A DNA stretch of 36,816 nucleotides from F1-120-MAGs238 sp964484185 (GTDB lineage Bacteria; Planctomycetota; Phycisphaerae; Phycisphaerales; UBA1924). Shown here piece by piece: positions 1-7,365 of the stretch. The DNA lies in NCBI GenBank assembly GCA_964484185.1, contig CAZAEQ010000040.1, forward strand, positions 1 to 36,816. Direction: 5' to 3'. The notes under the pieces were generated by a model. It ran no database searches, was not told where the DNA came from, and was given only the letters and a program-made list of their open reading frames with translations. Every line of letters starts with the position of its first letter. The stretch's first letter is position 1. Position numbers and translations under genes: made by a program.

Positions 1-62
1 GGACCCTGGGCGATTGTGGCATCGACGCGCTTGTTGAGATTGGGAACGGTCTTCGCTCGAAT
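1..62 (-). pseudogene. Out-of-ORF continuation of the RND pump gene beyond its in-frame TGA
   Basis: Reading past the TGA at 63-65 in the same frame gives I-R-A-K-T-V, then N-K-R-V-D-A-T-I-A. This matches the stretch after the LPxG element in CzcA/CusA pumps. The two intact pumps in this window have LPAGLDV...IRSSIG and a ...VQETIG segment at this point. The coding sequence therefore appears to continue off the left edge and the TGA looks like a nonsense change, perhaps GGA to TGA. Only 20 codons are visible, so the state of the rest of the gene is unknown. Confidence 0.55.
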
Positions 63-1112
63 TCAATCGGGCAGCGTGCGCTGGATGTCGCCCATCTTCG
101 CGTCCACGGCAGCCGCGACCGTGCGGCTGTTCGCGCCGATCAGCATTACGGCCGTGCCGACGACCACGTCTTCGCCGTTTTCGCTGGCCGATCCGGTGCG
201 CAGCTCGCGGCCGACACCGACGCCGTCTGGACCGACGACATCTCGAACGTAGATCGGGACGCCGTTGCGGGTGCCGATCACGATGGTCTCGATCTCGTCG
301 ATCGACTGGATGCGGCCGGGGGCGCGGACGAGGTACGACTCGCCCTTGTGCTCCACGTATCCGGCACCCGTGGAGACGTTGTTCTTCTCCAGCGCTTCGA
401 CCACGTCCGCGAAGGTCAGCCCGTACGAAACGAGCTTCATCGGGTCCGGCTGCACGTGGTACTGCTTCACGTAGCCGCCGATCGCGTCCACGCCCGCGAC
501 ATCCTTCACGCCCTTGAGCTGCGGCCGGATGATCCAGTCCTGCACCTCGCGCAAGTAGGCGGCCAGCTCCACTTCCGTCGTGAGGCGCGTGCCCTCTGGC
601 GTGAGGTACGCAGCGTCTGACTGCCAGCCCGGCTCACCATCGCGGACTACGGCACCCTTGCCGCGCGGGTGCTCGTACTCGACGGTGTACATGTACACCT
701 CGCCGAGCCCAGTCGCGATCGGCCCCATGAGCGTTTCGACGCCCGGCGGCAGGCTCCCGCCCGCTTCGCGGAGCCGCTCGCCAACTTGCTGGCGGGCGAA
801 GTAGATGTCCACGCCGTCCTCGAAGACGACGGTCACCTGCGCGAACCCGTTGCGCGACAAGGAGCGGGTGTATTGCAGGCCGGGGATGCCGGCCATCGCG
901 TTCTCCATCGGGAACGTCACCTGCTGCTCGACCTCGAAGGGCGACAGGCTCGCCGCGACGGCGTTGATCTGCACCTGGTTGTTGGTGATGTCCGGGACCG
1001 CGTCGATCGGGAGTTTCTGGAGTTGGAAGAAGCCGACGGCGGCGACCACCGCCGTCAGGATCACGACGAGCCAGCGGTTCTTGATCGAGAAGTGGAGCAG
1101 GGATTCAAGCAT
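63..1112 (-). CDS. CzcA/CusA-family RND heavy-metal efflux pump, N-terminal part, interrupted
   Basis: This is the N-terminal third (349 aa) of an inner-membrane proton-driven heavy-metal exporter of the HME-RND family, whose members are usually about 1030-1050 aa. TM1 lies at about residues 13-30, followed by the conserved LPIDAVPDITNNQVQINA, the PFEVEQQVTFPMENAMAGIPG segment, and the porter-domain motifs RSLSRNGFAQVTVVFEDGVD and GGYVKQYHVQPDP. The frame ends at RTLPD-TGA, far before TM2-TM12. Homology resumes in frame after the stop, so the gene is probably a pseudogene or carries a sequence error. The start at 1112 lies 30 bp after the adaptor gene, as the last gene of a minus-strand czcC-czcB-czcA-type operon. 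Substrate cannot be judged because the metal-site region is off the window. Confidence 0.85.
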   Translation of the reverse strand: MLESLLHFSIKNRWLVVILTAVVAAVGFFQLQKLPIDAVPDITNNQVQINAVAASLSPFEVEQQVTFPMENAMAGIPGLQYTRSLSRNGFAQVTVVFEDGVDIYFARQQVGERLREAGGSLPPGVETLMGPIATGLGEVYMYTVEYEHPRGKGAVVRDGEPGWQSDAAYLTPEGTRLTTEVELAAYLREVQDWIIRPQLKGVKDVAGVDAIGGYVKQYHVQPDPMKLVSYGLTFADVVEALEKNNVSTGAGYVEHKGESYLVRAPGRIQSIDEIETIVIGTRNGVPIYVRDVVGPDGVGVGRELRTGSASENGEDVVVGTAVMLIGANSRTVAAAVDAKMGDIQRTLPD

Positions 1113-1142
1113 GGGATGGGTCTCCTTAAGCGGCGTACTGGT

Positions 1143-2510
1143 TTAGTGCTCGTGGGCGGCGGAGCCCTTACCGAGCTCTGCCTTGAGGATGAAGGTGCCT
1201 GCGATGACGAACTGCTCGCCCTCGACCAGTCCGGAGTAGATTGGGACCAATCCACCGACGGTCTTGCCGATGGTGACGGTTCGCTTGGCAAATGTGTTGG
1301 GCTCGTTGGCAACAGGCACGAAGATCGCCGGGCCACCCTCAACTGTTTGAATCGCCTCGGCTGGGACGGCGACCATCGGCGCGGGGTCTGTGCCGCCGGG
1401 CATCGATGCGACGATCTCGGCCTGTGCGAACATGCCGGGGCGGAGCATGAGTCCGTTCTCAAGCGCGGCTGGCACTTCGATACGCACCTGGGCGGTACGG
1501 GTCGTTGGGTCCACCAGCGGTGCGATGAATGCAACCACGCCCTCGAACTTGGGAGCGGACGCGGTGTCGCTCTGGCCCGTCGCTGAGCCGATGGTGATCC
1601 ACGCGCTGGCCCCGACGGCGATGCTCGCAAGTTTGGCCTCGGGCACATCGGCCAGCACCCAAAGCATGCGCGTATCGGCGAGGATCATCAGCGCGTCGCG
1701 GTCGGGGCCGACCAGTTCGCCCAGCGTCACTTCGCGCTGCACGACCTGCCCATCGATGGCCGCCTTGATCGCGTGGCGTGGCGCGATCTCGCTGGTAGAT
1801 TTAAGCGTCGAGACAGCGGTCTGCGACATGCCCAGCAGGTGCAACCGATTCTCTGAAGCCATCGCGGCTGCCTCTGCGGCCTTGACGTTCGCGATTGCTA
1901 ATTTATGTTCTGCCTCTCGCTTCTGCACTTCTGTCAGCGAAATCCCCTGGGACTGCTCGAACAGGCCCTTCGCTCGATCCCATGCGACCTTAGAAAGTTC
2001 CGCCGCCGGGCCTGCAGTAATGACCGCAGTTGTCTTTTGCAGAAAGTCAGCTTGCGCTTCGCCAAGCTCAGGACTCTCGATAATCACCAGTTCCTGTTGC
2101 GCCTTGACCATGTCTCCCAGCCGCACTTTCACCTCTACCGCCCGGCCACGCAAGGGCGAACCAACATGAGCCATTGCTTCGGTGTTGAAGGCCACTCGCG
2201 CGGGTGTAACCACCGTGGGTTGGAGTGCCCAGAGTTGAGCGGCTTCGACCTTTATGCCGTATCTGGTGATCGCGTCGGCTGTGAGCGTCACTTCATCAGT
2301 GTGTTCTTCCGCGCCGCTGCCGTGGTCGTGCCCTGCGTGTTCATCGGCTTTCGCGGCAGGTTTCCCTTGGGCATCGCCAGTAGCGGCAGCTTGATTGGCT
2401 TGTTTCTTGCAACCCGAAAGCGTGGCAAGTGACACAAGTACCAGCGCTGCGCTGGCGGTACTGAGCAACGAGCGATGTGAAACAGATGTGGTGGTGAACG
2501 GATTCATCAT
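1143..2510 (-). CDS. Periplasmic adaptor (membrane fusion) lipoprotein of an RND metal efflux system, CzcB type
   Basis: This 455-aa adaptor would link the inner-membrane pump to the outer-membrane factor. A lipoprotein signal ends at ATLSGC (Cys about residue 34). A His-rich metal-binding patch follows (EHAGHDHG, about residues 57-64), and the protein ends in His (AAHEH). The lipoyl/barrel features of the family are visible: GSPLRGRAVEVKVRLGDMV, then a helical hairpin, then AAIDGQVVQREVTLGELV and the C-terminal VVAFIAPLVDPTTRTAQVR and ENGLMLRPGMFAQAEI segments. The gene starts with ATGATG, and a weak GAAGAG lies upstream. It sits 45 bp after the outer-membrane factor gene and 30 bp before the pump gene, which indicates one transcript. 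The His-rich leader suggests periplasmic metal binding, but the metal itself is not evident. Confidence 0.93.
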   Translation of the reverse strand: MMNPFTTTSVSHRSLLSTASAALVLVSLATLSGCKKQANQAAATGDAQGKPAAKADEHAGHDHGSGAEEHTDEVTLTADAITRYGIKVEAAQLWALQPTVVTPARVAFNTEAMAHVGSPLRGRAVEVKVRLGDMVKAQQELVIIESPELGEAQADFLQKTTAVITAGPAAELSKVAWDRAKGLFEQSQGISLTEVQKREAEHKLAIANVKAAEAAAMASENRLHLLGMSQTAVSTLKSTSEIAPRHAIKAAIDGQVVQREVTLGELVGPDRDALMILADTRMLWVLADVPEAKLASIAVGASAWITIGSATGQSDTASAPKFEGVVAFIAPLVDPTTRTAQVRIEVPAALENGLMLRPGMFAQAEIVASMPGGTDPAPMVAVPAEAIQTVEGGPAIFVPVANEPNTFAKRTVTIGKTVGGLVPIYSGLVEGEQFVIAGTFILKAELGKGSAAHEH

Positions 2511-2555
2511 GGTGTATGTCTCTTCAATGTGTGCGAACTACTTTTGGGAATTGCC

Positions 2556-3974
2556 TTAGTGAGAAGCGTGGATGGATGGGACATGAGGCGCGGCAACGGT
2601 CGCTGCGATTCCCGGGCCGCCGACCGCCCGCTGCAGGCGAACCATCGCAGTGGCGGCTTGACGCTCGACCTCAATTGATTGAGCCTGCGCTACGCGCAGG
2701 TCCTGCTCGGAGAGAAAGAGCGATGTCACATCAGTCTGTCCAGCGCGGTACGCATCTTCGGCAAGCTGCCGTCGCTGCTGCTGGAGAGGGATGAGTTCGC
2801 TTTGGATACGTTTCAAATTGGAAGTGCTTGCCGCCAGAGTCTGAAACGCGACTCTGATTTCTTCGACCACTACGCGTTTAGCCAGCGTCAGATCGTGCCG
2901 GGCCTCGATCTGTTCTGCGGTAACTCGTTTGCGGCGGGCCTGTCCTGTGTCAAACAGCGGGATTGGAGTTGATATCGCCGGGCCAGTTGCCCATTTGTCA
3001 TCGCGTGTTGCATCTATTCCGGCACTTGCGCCCTCCCAAGGCAGCAGACGGATAAGGGCCTCATCGTCGCCGAGTGCTTTGAGACGCCACGCGATTGCCT
3101 GAATCTCGGGTCGATGCATCAGCCCGGCATCCACCCACGCCGCTTCGGACTGTTGATCGATTAATGGCGAGGCCCAGGCATCGAGCGTCCACGCGGCGGC
3201 AGAAGAAGGCTCGCCGATGAGTCGTGCTAACCGCAAGCGTTCCTGGCGTTCCGTGAGTCGAACACTGTCGATCTCAACCTGAAGTTCAACACGCTTTGCG
3301 TTGAGCGTGGCAACATCGCCGCGCGTTCCTTCGCCCGCATCGAGCCGAGACTGCGACGTCGCGGTTAACTTCTCCATCAGTGTGAGTCGGTCCTGCATCA
3401 ACGGGAGCAGTGTCGCAGAAGCCTGTGCGGCGGCGTAGCTCTCCTGCACTTCGCTGGTGACATCAAGCGCAACTGTGACGGCATCGGCCGCGACTTGTCG
3501 CAGGCGATTGTCAGCTGCACTTGCCCGCCGCGGAACTTGCAGAGCTTGAATGAAGTCCTGTGCGAGGGAGGTTTCGATCTGGGGTTTGCCAGCTCCCCAT
3601 CGCAAAACGACCTTCAGAACTGGGTTGGGGAGAAGTCTCGCCTGGTCAGCATCAGCTACAGCGATTCGAATGCGAGCCATCGCAGCCTGGATTCCCGGGT
3701 CTGTGGTAACTGCCCGCCGCACTGCTTCGGCAAGTGTGAGCGACGCGCCCGCAGATTCGGGCTCGTCAATAGGCCCGCCATCGGGACCTACAACGCGAAA
3801 CTCAACCGGGGATTCGAGTCCCGCCGCTTCGGCGATCATCTTGGAAGCGTCAACGTCCGCGCGAGGAGGAGACTGACAGCCGGTAAGACTAGAAATCACT
3901 CCGAACGAAAACAAAAGACCGAGCGAGACGGACCGTTCAACTCTAAACGATTTGGAATTCTTTCTGTGAATCAT
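2556..3974 (-). CDS. TolC-family outer-membrane factor (CzcC-like), lipoprotein
   Basis: The product is a 472-aa outer-membrane channel component of a tripartite efflux pump. An N-terminal lipoprotein signal ends at SSLTGC (Cys33). The two TolC/OEP repeats are recognisable: repeat 1 from SLTLAEAVRRAVTTDPGI with LLPNPVLKVVLRWG, and repeat 2 around MHRPEIQAIAWRLK with STPIPLFDTGQARRKR and the closing YRAGQTDVTSLFLSEQDL. Long Ala/Gln-rich coiled-coil stretches lie between them, as expected for the periplasmic helical barrel. It is the first gene of the minus-strand czcCBA-like operon, with the adaptor 45 bp downstream. The 226 bp upstream (3975-4200) must hold its promoter unless it is co-transcribed with the Cys-rich protein gene. 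Confidence 0.93.
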   Translation of the reverse strand: MIHRKNSKSFRVERSVSLGLLFSFGVISSLTGCQSPPRADVDASKMIAEAAGLESPVEFRVVGPDGGPIDEPESAGASLTLAEAVRRAVTTDPGIQAAMARIRIAVADADQARLLPNPVLKVVLRWGAGKPQIETSLAQDFIQALQVPRRASAADNRLRQVAADAVTVALDVTSEVQESYAAAQASATLLPLMQDRLTLMEKLTATSQSRLDAGEGTRGDVATLNAKRVELQVEIDSVRLTERQERLRLARLIGEPSSAAAWTLDAWASPLIDQQSEAAWVDAGLMHRPEIQAIAWRLKALGDDEALIRLLPWEGASAGIDATRDDKWATGPAISTPIPLFDTGQARRKRVTAEQIEARHDLTLAKRVVVEEIRVAFQTLAASTSNLKRIQSELIPLQQQRRQLAEDAYRAGQTDVTSLFLSEQDLRVAQAQSIEVERQAATAMVRLQRAVGGPGIAATVAAPHVPSIHASH

Positions 3975-4200
3975 AAATTGTCCATACTAATCCATTGCGG
4001 GGGAGTACCCATGCAGGTTTGCGTAACGATGACGAATTAGCCGTTACCGCCCAGGTTGATTCAGCGAGTTGTCAAATGTGAGCTCTGCGGCCTCAACCAA
4101 TAAATTGATCGCAGAGAGATGCTGAATTACCGACATGTCAGAAAAATTTCAAGTGCGCAGCGATCGACGCAGAAGCGGAAACCATTCGCCGGGTACTCAC
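3975..4200 (-). promoter_or_regulatory. Intergenic region upstream of the czcCBA-like operon with a G/C-tract candidate operator
   Basis: No gene is visible here. On the minus strand, 25-40 bases before the outer-membrane factor start, lies GGGTACTCCCCCGC (plus-strand positions 3999-4012). Operators of the CsoR/RcnR family are built from TACT/AGTA or ATACC flanks around a C or G tract, so this could be a metal-responsive site. It is not a clean palindrome and could be chance. No convincing -35/-10 pair was found by eye. Confidence 0.25.
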
Positions 4201-4671
4201 CTAGACAACCAATATAATCGTACGGAGTCGCGCCACCGTATCGGGTGGCCTCGCGTGTGACCAGGAAGGAACATCACGACATACCAAATCGAGATCAGCA
4301 ATCACCACGTGGTGAGCGATCGAAATTAACAGCGCCACGAATTGCAACGGGTCGATTGAGACAGATTTAGGCAGCAATTTAACACAAGCGCCTGGTTCGC
4401 CCAGCGGCGTGTCTTTGCAAGGACTCAGAGGCTCTTTGGATTCGTCCTTACATTGCTCTAAAGATTCAGATGAACTTATCGGGGGGTGGTCACCTGTGTC
4501 ACAACTGGTGACGCATACACCTTGACTGGTTTTTAGACACGCAAGCTCAATCCGAATTCTTCCGGAAGCGTCCTCACACCTCACGCCAAACGCTCCAAAC
4601 AAAATCTGACCGACGCCAAAGGCTGCGACGAAAAAAAAGGCAATTAGGCGATGTGGGTAAGTTTGGGACAT
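4201..4671 (-). CDS. Small Cys-rich exported protein preceding an RND metal-efflux operon
   Basis: I do not recognise a named family. The 156-aa product starts with MSQTYPHR, then a hydrophobic signal segment (LIAFFFVAAFGVGQILFGAFG). A Cys-containing middle follows (CEDASG, ELACLK, VCVTSC, EQCKDE, SPCKDT, GACVK), then a hydrophobic stretch and the C-terminus HARPPDTVARLRTIILVV. It lies on the same strand 226 bp upstream of the czcCBA-like operon. The protein encoded at 6687-7205, also placed just before an RND unit, has the same plan and a similar C-terminus (VRPSTSLLRLHCALIV). The two therefore look like paralogous accessory proteins, perhaps periplasmic metal binders or sensors (inference). 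The start is uncertain: an in-frame ATG at 4722 would add 17 residues, and neither start has a clear ribosome binding site. Confidence 0.6.
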   Translation of the reverse strand: MSQTYPHRLIAFFFVAAFGVGQILFGAFGVRCEDASGRIRIELACLKTSQGVCVTSCDTGDHPPISSSESLEQCKDESKEPLSPCKDTPLGEPGACVKLLPKSVSIDPLQFVALLISIAHHVVIADLDLVCRDVPSWSHARPPDTVARLRTIILVV

Positions 4672-4776
4672 AAGCAACTTGAAAAGTAGTATAGCGGGGT
4701 CCTTGAAGTCGAGCGTTCCCATGAAGCGGAGTTCGCGCGGCCTCCAGGGGTCTCCAACTAATAAGAGCTGTGACCC

Positions 4777-5184
4777 GTGCGAAACCGAATGACCCAATGC
4801 TCTCTCACCGTGACGGCGGGACTGATCGCCATCTGCGGGCTTTTCGGCGGGCTGAACACGATGTACGCCGCGTTCGCCTCGCGCATACGCGAGCTGGGGA
4901 CGCTGCAATCCATCGGCTACCGGAGGCTGGCGATCGTGTGGTCGATGATCCAAGAATCGACGCTGGCGACGGCGGCGGGCGGCCTGCTCGCGTGCGCTGT
5001 CGGGGTGTTCCTGCTCGACGGCTTGGCGGTGCGGTTCTCGATGGGGGCTTTTGGGCTGGTGATCGACGAAACGGTGATCGGGCTGCGGCTGCTCACGGGC
5101 ATGACCCTAGGCGTCGTGGGCGCGTTACCCCCGGCGATTCGGTGCCTTAAGCCGACGATCCCCGTCGCGCTCAAGGCGGTGTGA
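4777..5184 (+). pseudogene. C-terminal remnant of a MacB/FtsX-type ABC transporter permease
   Basis: The translated piece (about 131 aa) is the last part of an FtsX-domain permease. TM2 has GLIAICGLFGGLNTMYAAF, followed by the conserved cytoplasmic SRIRELGTLQSIGYRRLAIV, then TM3 and TM4 and the closing RCLKPTIPVALKAV. Family members are normally about 380-650 aa with TM1 and a large periplasmic domain in front, and none of that is present. A TGA lies immediately upstream in frame (4771-4773), and the sequence before it belongs to the minus-strand Cys-rich gene region. This is the stump of a gene whose 5' end was lost, probably when the adjacent metal-resistance unit was inserted or rearranged (inference). 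A GTG at 4777 is available, but a functional protein is unlikely. Confidence 0.75.
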
Positions 5185-5256
5185 TGGTGAGCGAGTGCGC
5201 TAGCGATGCGTGTCGTGTGACGAGAGAAGTACAAGGTGTTTTTAAGGAGATTGGAT

Positions 5257-6228
5257 ATGAAGACGACGATGATGCGGATGGTGGGATCGATGCGGGCATG
5301 TGCGTTGGCCGCCGTTTTGGTTGGCGGCTTGATGGGCGTGGGGCCGCTGGCCCCCTCGCCGGCGATGGCACAGGTCAAGAGCATGGCGGATGTGAAGTCG
5401 CTGCTCAAGCCCGAGCTCCCCGCAGGAGCGCTGGAAGTTTCCGCCGCCATGAAGTCCGACAAGGTCGGCGATACGATCACCGTGCGAGGCAATGTTGCGA
5501 TGTCAAAGGACGCTTTCGTCGAAAAGCAGTCCGTGTTCACACTGGTCGACGAGGCTACCCGCAAGGGCGATATCCCCGCTGCCGATAAACTACCTGAGAC
5601 GAGCGATGACATCCCAGCGGCCTCCAAAGCAACTGTCCAGGTGGTTGACGCGAGCGGTAAACCTCTCAGTGCCGCACTGAACGGGCAACACGCGCTCAAA
5701 TCTGGCGCTGAGGTGTTTGTCACGGGCACGGTAGAGACTGCGAACGGCACAGATGTGCTGGTGCTCACCGTCGTCTTCATGCACGTGCCCAGGGCCCCGC
5801 TTCCGAACGGCTTCTTTATCGAGAAGCGGCCCGACAATGCAAGGGATGTGTCAGACGTGCGCAAGGCGGGCATCCTCAAGGTGGGCGACGAGGTCGTCCT
5901 CCGCGGGCGGGTCGGCGGGAGCAAGGAGCCATTCGTCAGCGGCCGGGCCGTATTCACGTTGATGGGCCACGGGCTTAAGGCTTGCAATGAGAACCCAGAT
6001 GACAACTGCGCTAAACCCTGGGACTACTGCTGCGAGACTAAGGCAGACATTCTCGCCAATTCCGTCACAGTGCAGGTGGTGGAGGCGAACGGCCAGATCC
6101 TACGAACGGGCATGAAGGGTCGGAATGGGATCAGGGAACTCTCGGAAATGGTTGTTGTCGGCAAGGTGGTTGTGGCTGGCGATAAGACGTTGCTAATTAA
6201 CGGGACCGCTATCGCGGTTGTCAAGTGA
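5257..6228 (+). CDS. Exported protein with two internal repeats, function unknown
   Basis: No named family is recognised. The product has 323 aa with a Sec signal peptide ending near APSPAMAQ (about residue 39). The mature part holds two related modules. Module 1 has VGDTITVRGNVAMSKDAFV, then SVFTLVDE and ATVQVVDASGKPL. Module 2 has VGDEVVLRGRVGGSKEPFV, then AVFTLMGHG and SVTVQVVEANGQIL. The pattern of short beta strands (GD.V..RG.V) suggests an OB-like barrel, which is inference. Module 2 has extra Cys residues (KACNENPDDNCAKPWDYCC) that could form disulfides or bind metal. The start at 5257 is chosen because AAGGAGA lies 6 bases upstream; a GTG at 5236 is the alternative. The gene follows the ABC permease remnant by 72 bp and may once have been its operon partner. 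Confidence 0.8.
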   Translation: MKTTMMRMVGSMRACALAAVLVGGLMGVGPLAPSPAMAQVKSMADVKSLLKPELPAGALEVSAAMKSDKVGDTITVRGNVAMSKDAFVEKQSVFTLVDEATRKGDIPAADKLPETSDDIPAASKATVQVVDASGKPLSAALNGQHALKSGAEVFVTGTVETANGTDVLVLTVVFMHVPRAPLPNGFFIEKRPDNARDVSDVRKAGILKVGDEVVLRGRVGGSKEPFVSGRAVFTLMGHGLKACNENPDDNCAKPWDYCCETKADILANSVTVQVVEANGQILRTGMKGRNGIRELSEMVVVGKVVVAGDKTLLINGTAIAVVK

Positions 6229-6239
6229 AAACTGGAACC

Positions 6240-6281
6240 CTGAACGAGAACTGTCGCGTGGCCTCCCGTCATCTCGTTCAG
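6240..6281. repeat. 10-bp perfect inverted repeat after the two-repeat exported protein gene
   Basis: CTGAACGAGA (6240-6249) and TCTCGTTCAG (6272-6281) are perfect reverse complements separated by 22 bases, starting 11 bases after the stop codon. No T-run follows, so this is not a standard intrinsic terminator. It could be a protein-binding dyad or an RNA hairpin ending the transcript. Confidence 0.45.
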
Positions 6282-6686
6282 CCCAGAAAGAATCAGCCAT
6301 GTTAAATCCCTGGGGTGGATCACGGCCGGCTGGTGGAAGCACACCTCACCCAGGACCGAAAAATCTCCAATGTCTTAATTGTCTGTAGAGAATTACTCTG
6401 GTGGCAATCGGCAGCATTAGCTTGCAAGCAGCCATTCAGCATAAAGCCCATCCGCCTGCTGCCTCACGATTGGTAGCAGACGATCAGAATTCTCGACTTT
6501 GATCCCCTGCATTACGAGGCTTTACGAGCAGCGTACCGCCAAACGGACCGCGGCTTCACAAACTCGCGGTGGCTCGCTCCCGCTTCTTGTCAAGATTGCT
6601 TCCTCACACCAAGACTGAATTGAGCGCTCACTGTCTGAGTTTTAGCTCGCTGTTAGCGGCTCCCTTCCAAAGGGTCGTCTCGTGCA
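6282..6686. other. Intergenic region with no recognised gene
   Basis: About 400 bases contain no frame with credible coding character and no RNA gene I can recognise. The region probably holds the promoter for the downstream plus-strand unit beginning at 6687. AAAGGG at 6669-6674 is a possible ribosome binding site for that gene. No clear operator was found. Confidence 0.5.
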
Positions 6687-7205
6687 ATGATGGGCTCGCT
6701 ATACTCATCACTAGGTATGCTACAGCGTCGCGAGCCAATCCGGCTTCTCCTCACCATCTTATTGGCAATCATTGTGCCCTTCTGCTGTTGTGATTTTCAC
6801 GCATGGCTCGACTCCTGCGATTCTTGCGATAGCCCGGCCTTAAGCGAACCATTCACAATCAAAGCGGCAACTCACGCCGGGTGTTCTGGCCATCCCGTTG
6901 GTGAACTCCAAACTCACGAACTACTTAATAAAGCGTCGATTTCAGACAAAAAGCAGAGTCAGGACAGCTCATCTCAGCAAGACGAAAATCAGGAATGCAC
7001 GTGCGCGAAACATGATGCAAAAATGATTTCGGGTGTCAAGCCGACGGTGGAATTCTCTGCCCCCGTGATACTGGCGATTCTGCCTTGGGTGGAGTCGGCG
7101 ACTTTTGAAAATGCTGGTCTGTCAATCAAGAGCGATCCTTTTGCACAGGTCTTTGTACGACCGTCCACATCGCTTCTGCGCCTGCACTGCGCGCTCATCG
7201 TGTAG
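6687..7205 (+). CDS. Small Cys-rich exported protein preceding the second RND unit
   Basis: This is a 172-aa protein of unrecognised family. A hydrophobic segment (IRLLLTILLAIIVPFCCC) is followed by a Cys-containing part (LDSCDSCDS, AGCSGH, ECTCAKHD). A second hydrophobic stretch (APVILAILPWVES) leads to the C-terminus VRPSTSLLRLHCALIV. The overall plan and C-terminal motif match the protein at 4201-4671, which sits before the other RND operon. Here the adaptor gene starts 160 bp downstream. The Cys pairs suggest metal binding or disulfides in the periplasm (inference). The start is uncertain: ATGATG at 6687 has AAAGGG upstream, and an ATG at 6717 would remove 10 residues. Confidence 0.6.
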   Translation: MMGSLYSSLGMLQRREPIRLLLTILLAIIVPFCCCDFHAWLDSCDSCDSPALSEPFTIKAATHAGCSGHPVGELQTHELLNKASISDKKQSQDSSSQQDENQECTCAKHDAKMISGVKPTVEFSAPVILAILPWVESATFENAGLSIKSDPFAQVFVRPSTSLLRLHCALIV

Positions 7206-7365
7206 CACTTTTGCTTGGTTTCACGCCGCCGCTGAGGGCTGATCGCCGCGTTTGCGCGCTCAGACTCGACAGTGCGTGGCAATACCGCGATTTCTCGCCT
7301 TTTGACGCGAGGCATCGGTCCAGATATCCCTGCATCTCTTTTGCCCAAATACTTGGAGGTCTCAC

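Noticed and set aside
669..1586. Plus-strand 305-codon frame opposite the first pump and adaptor genes
   Set aside because: It is opposite two clear RND genes and its composition is that of an antisense shadow.
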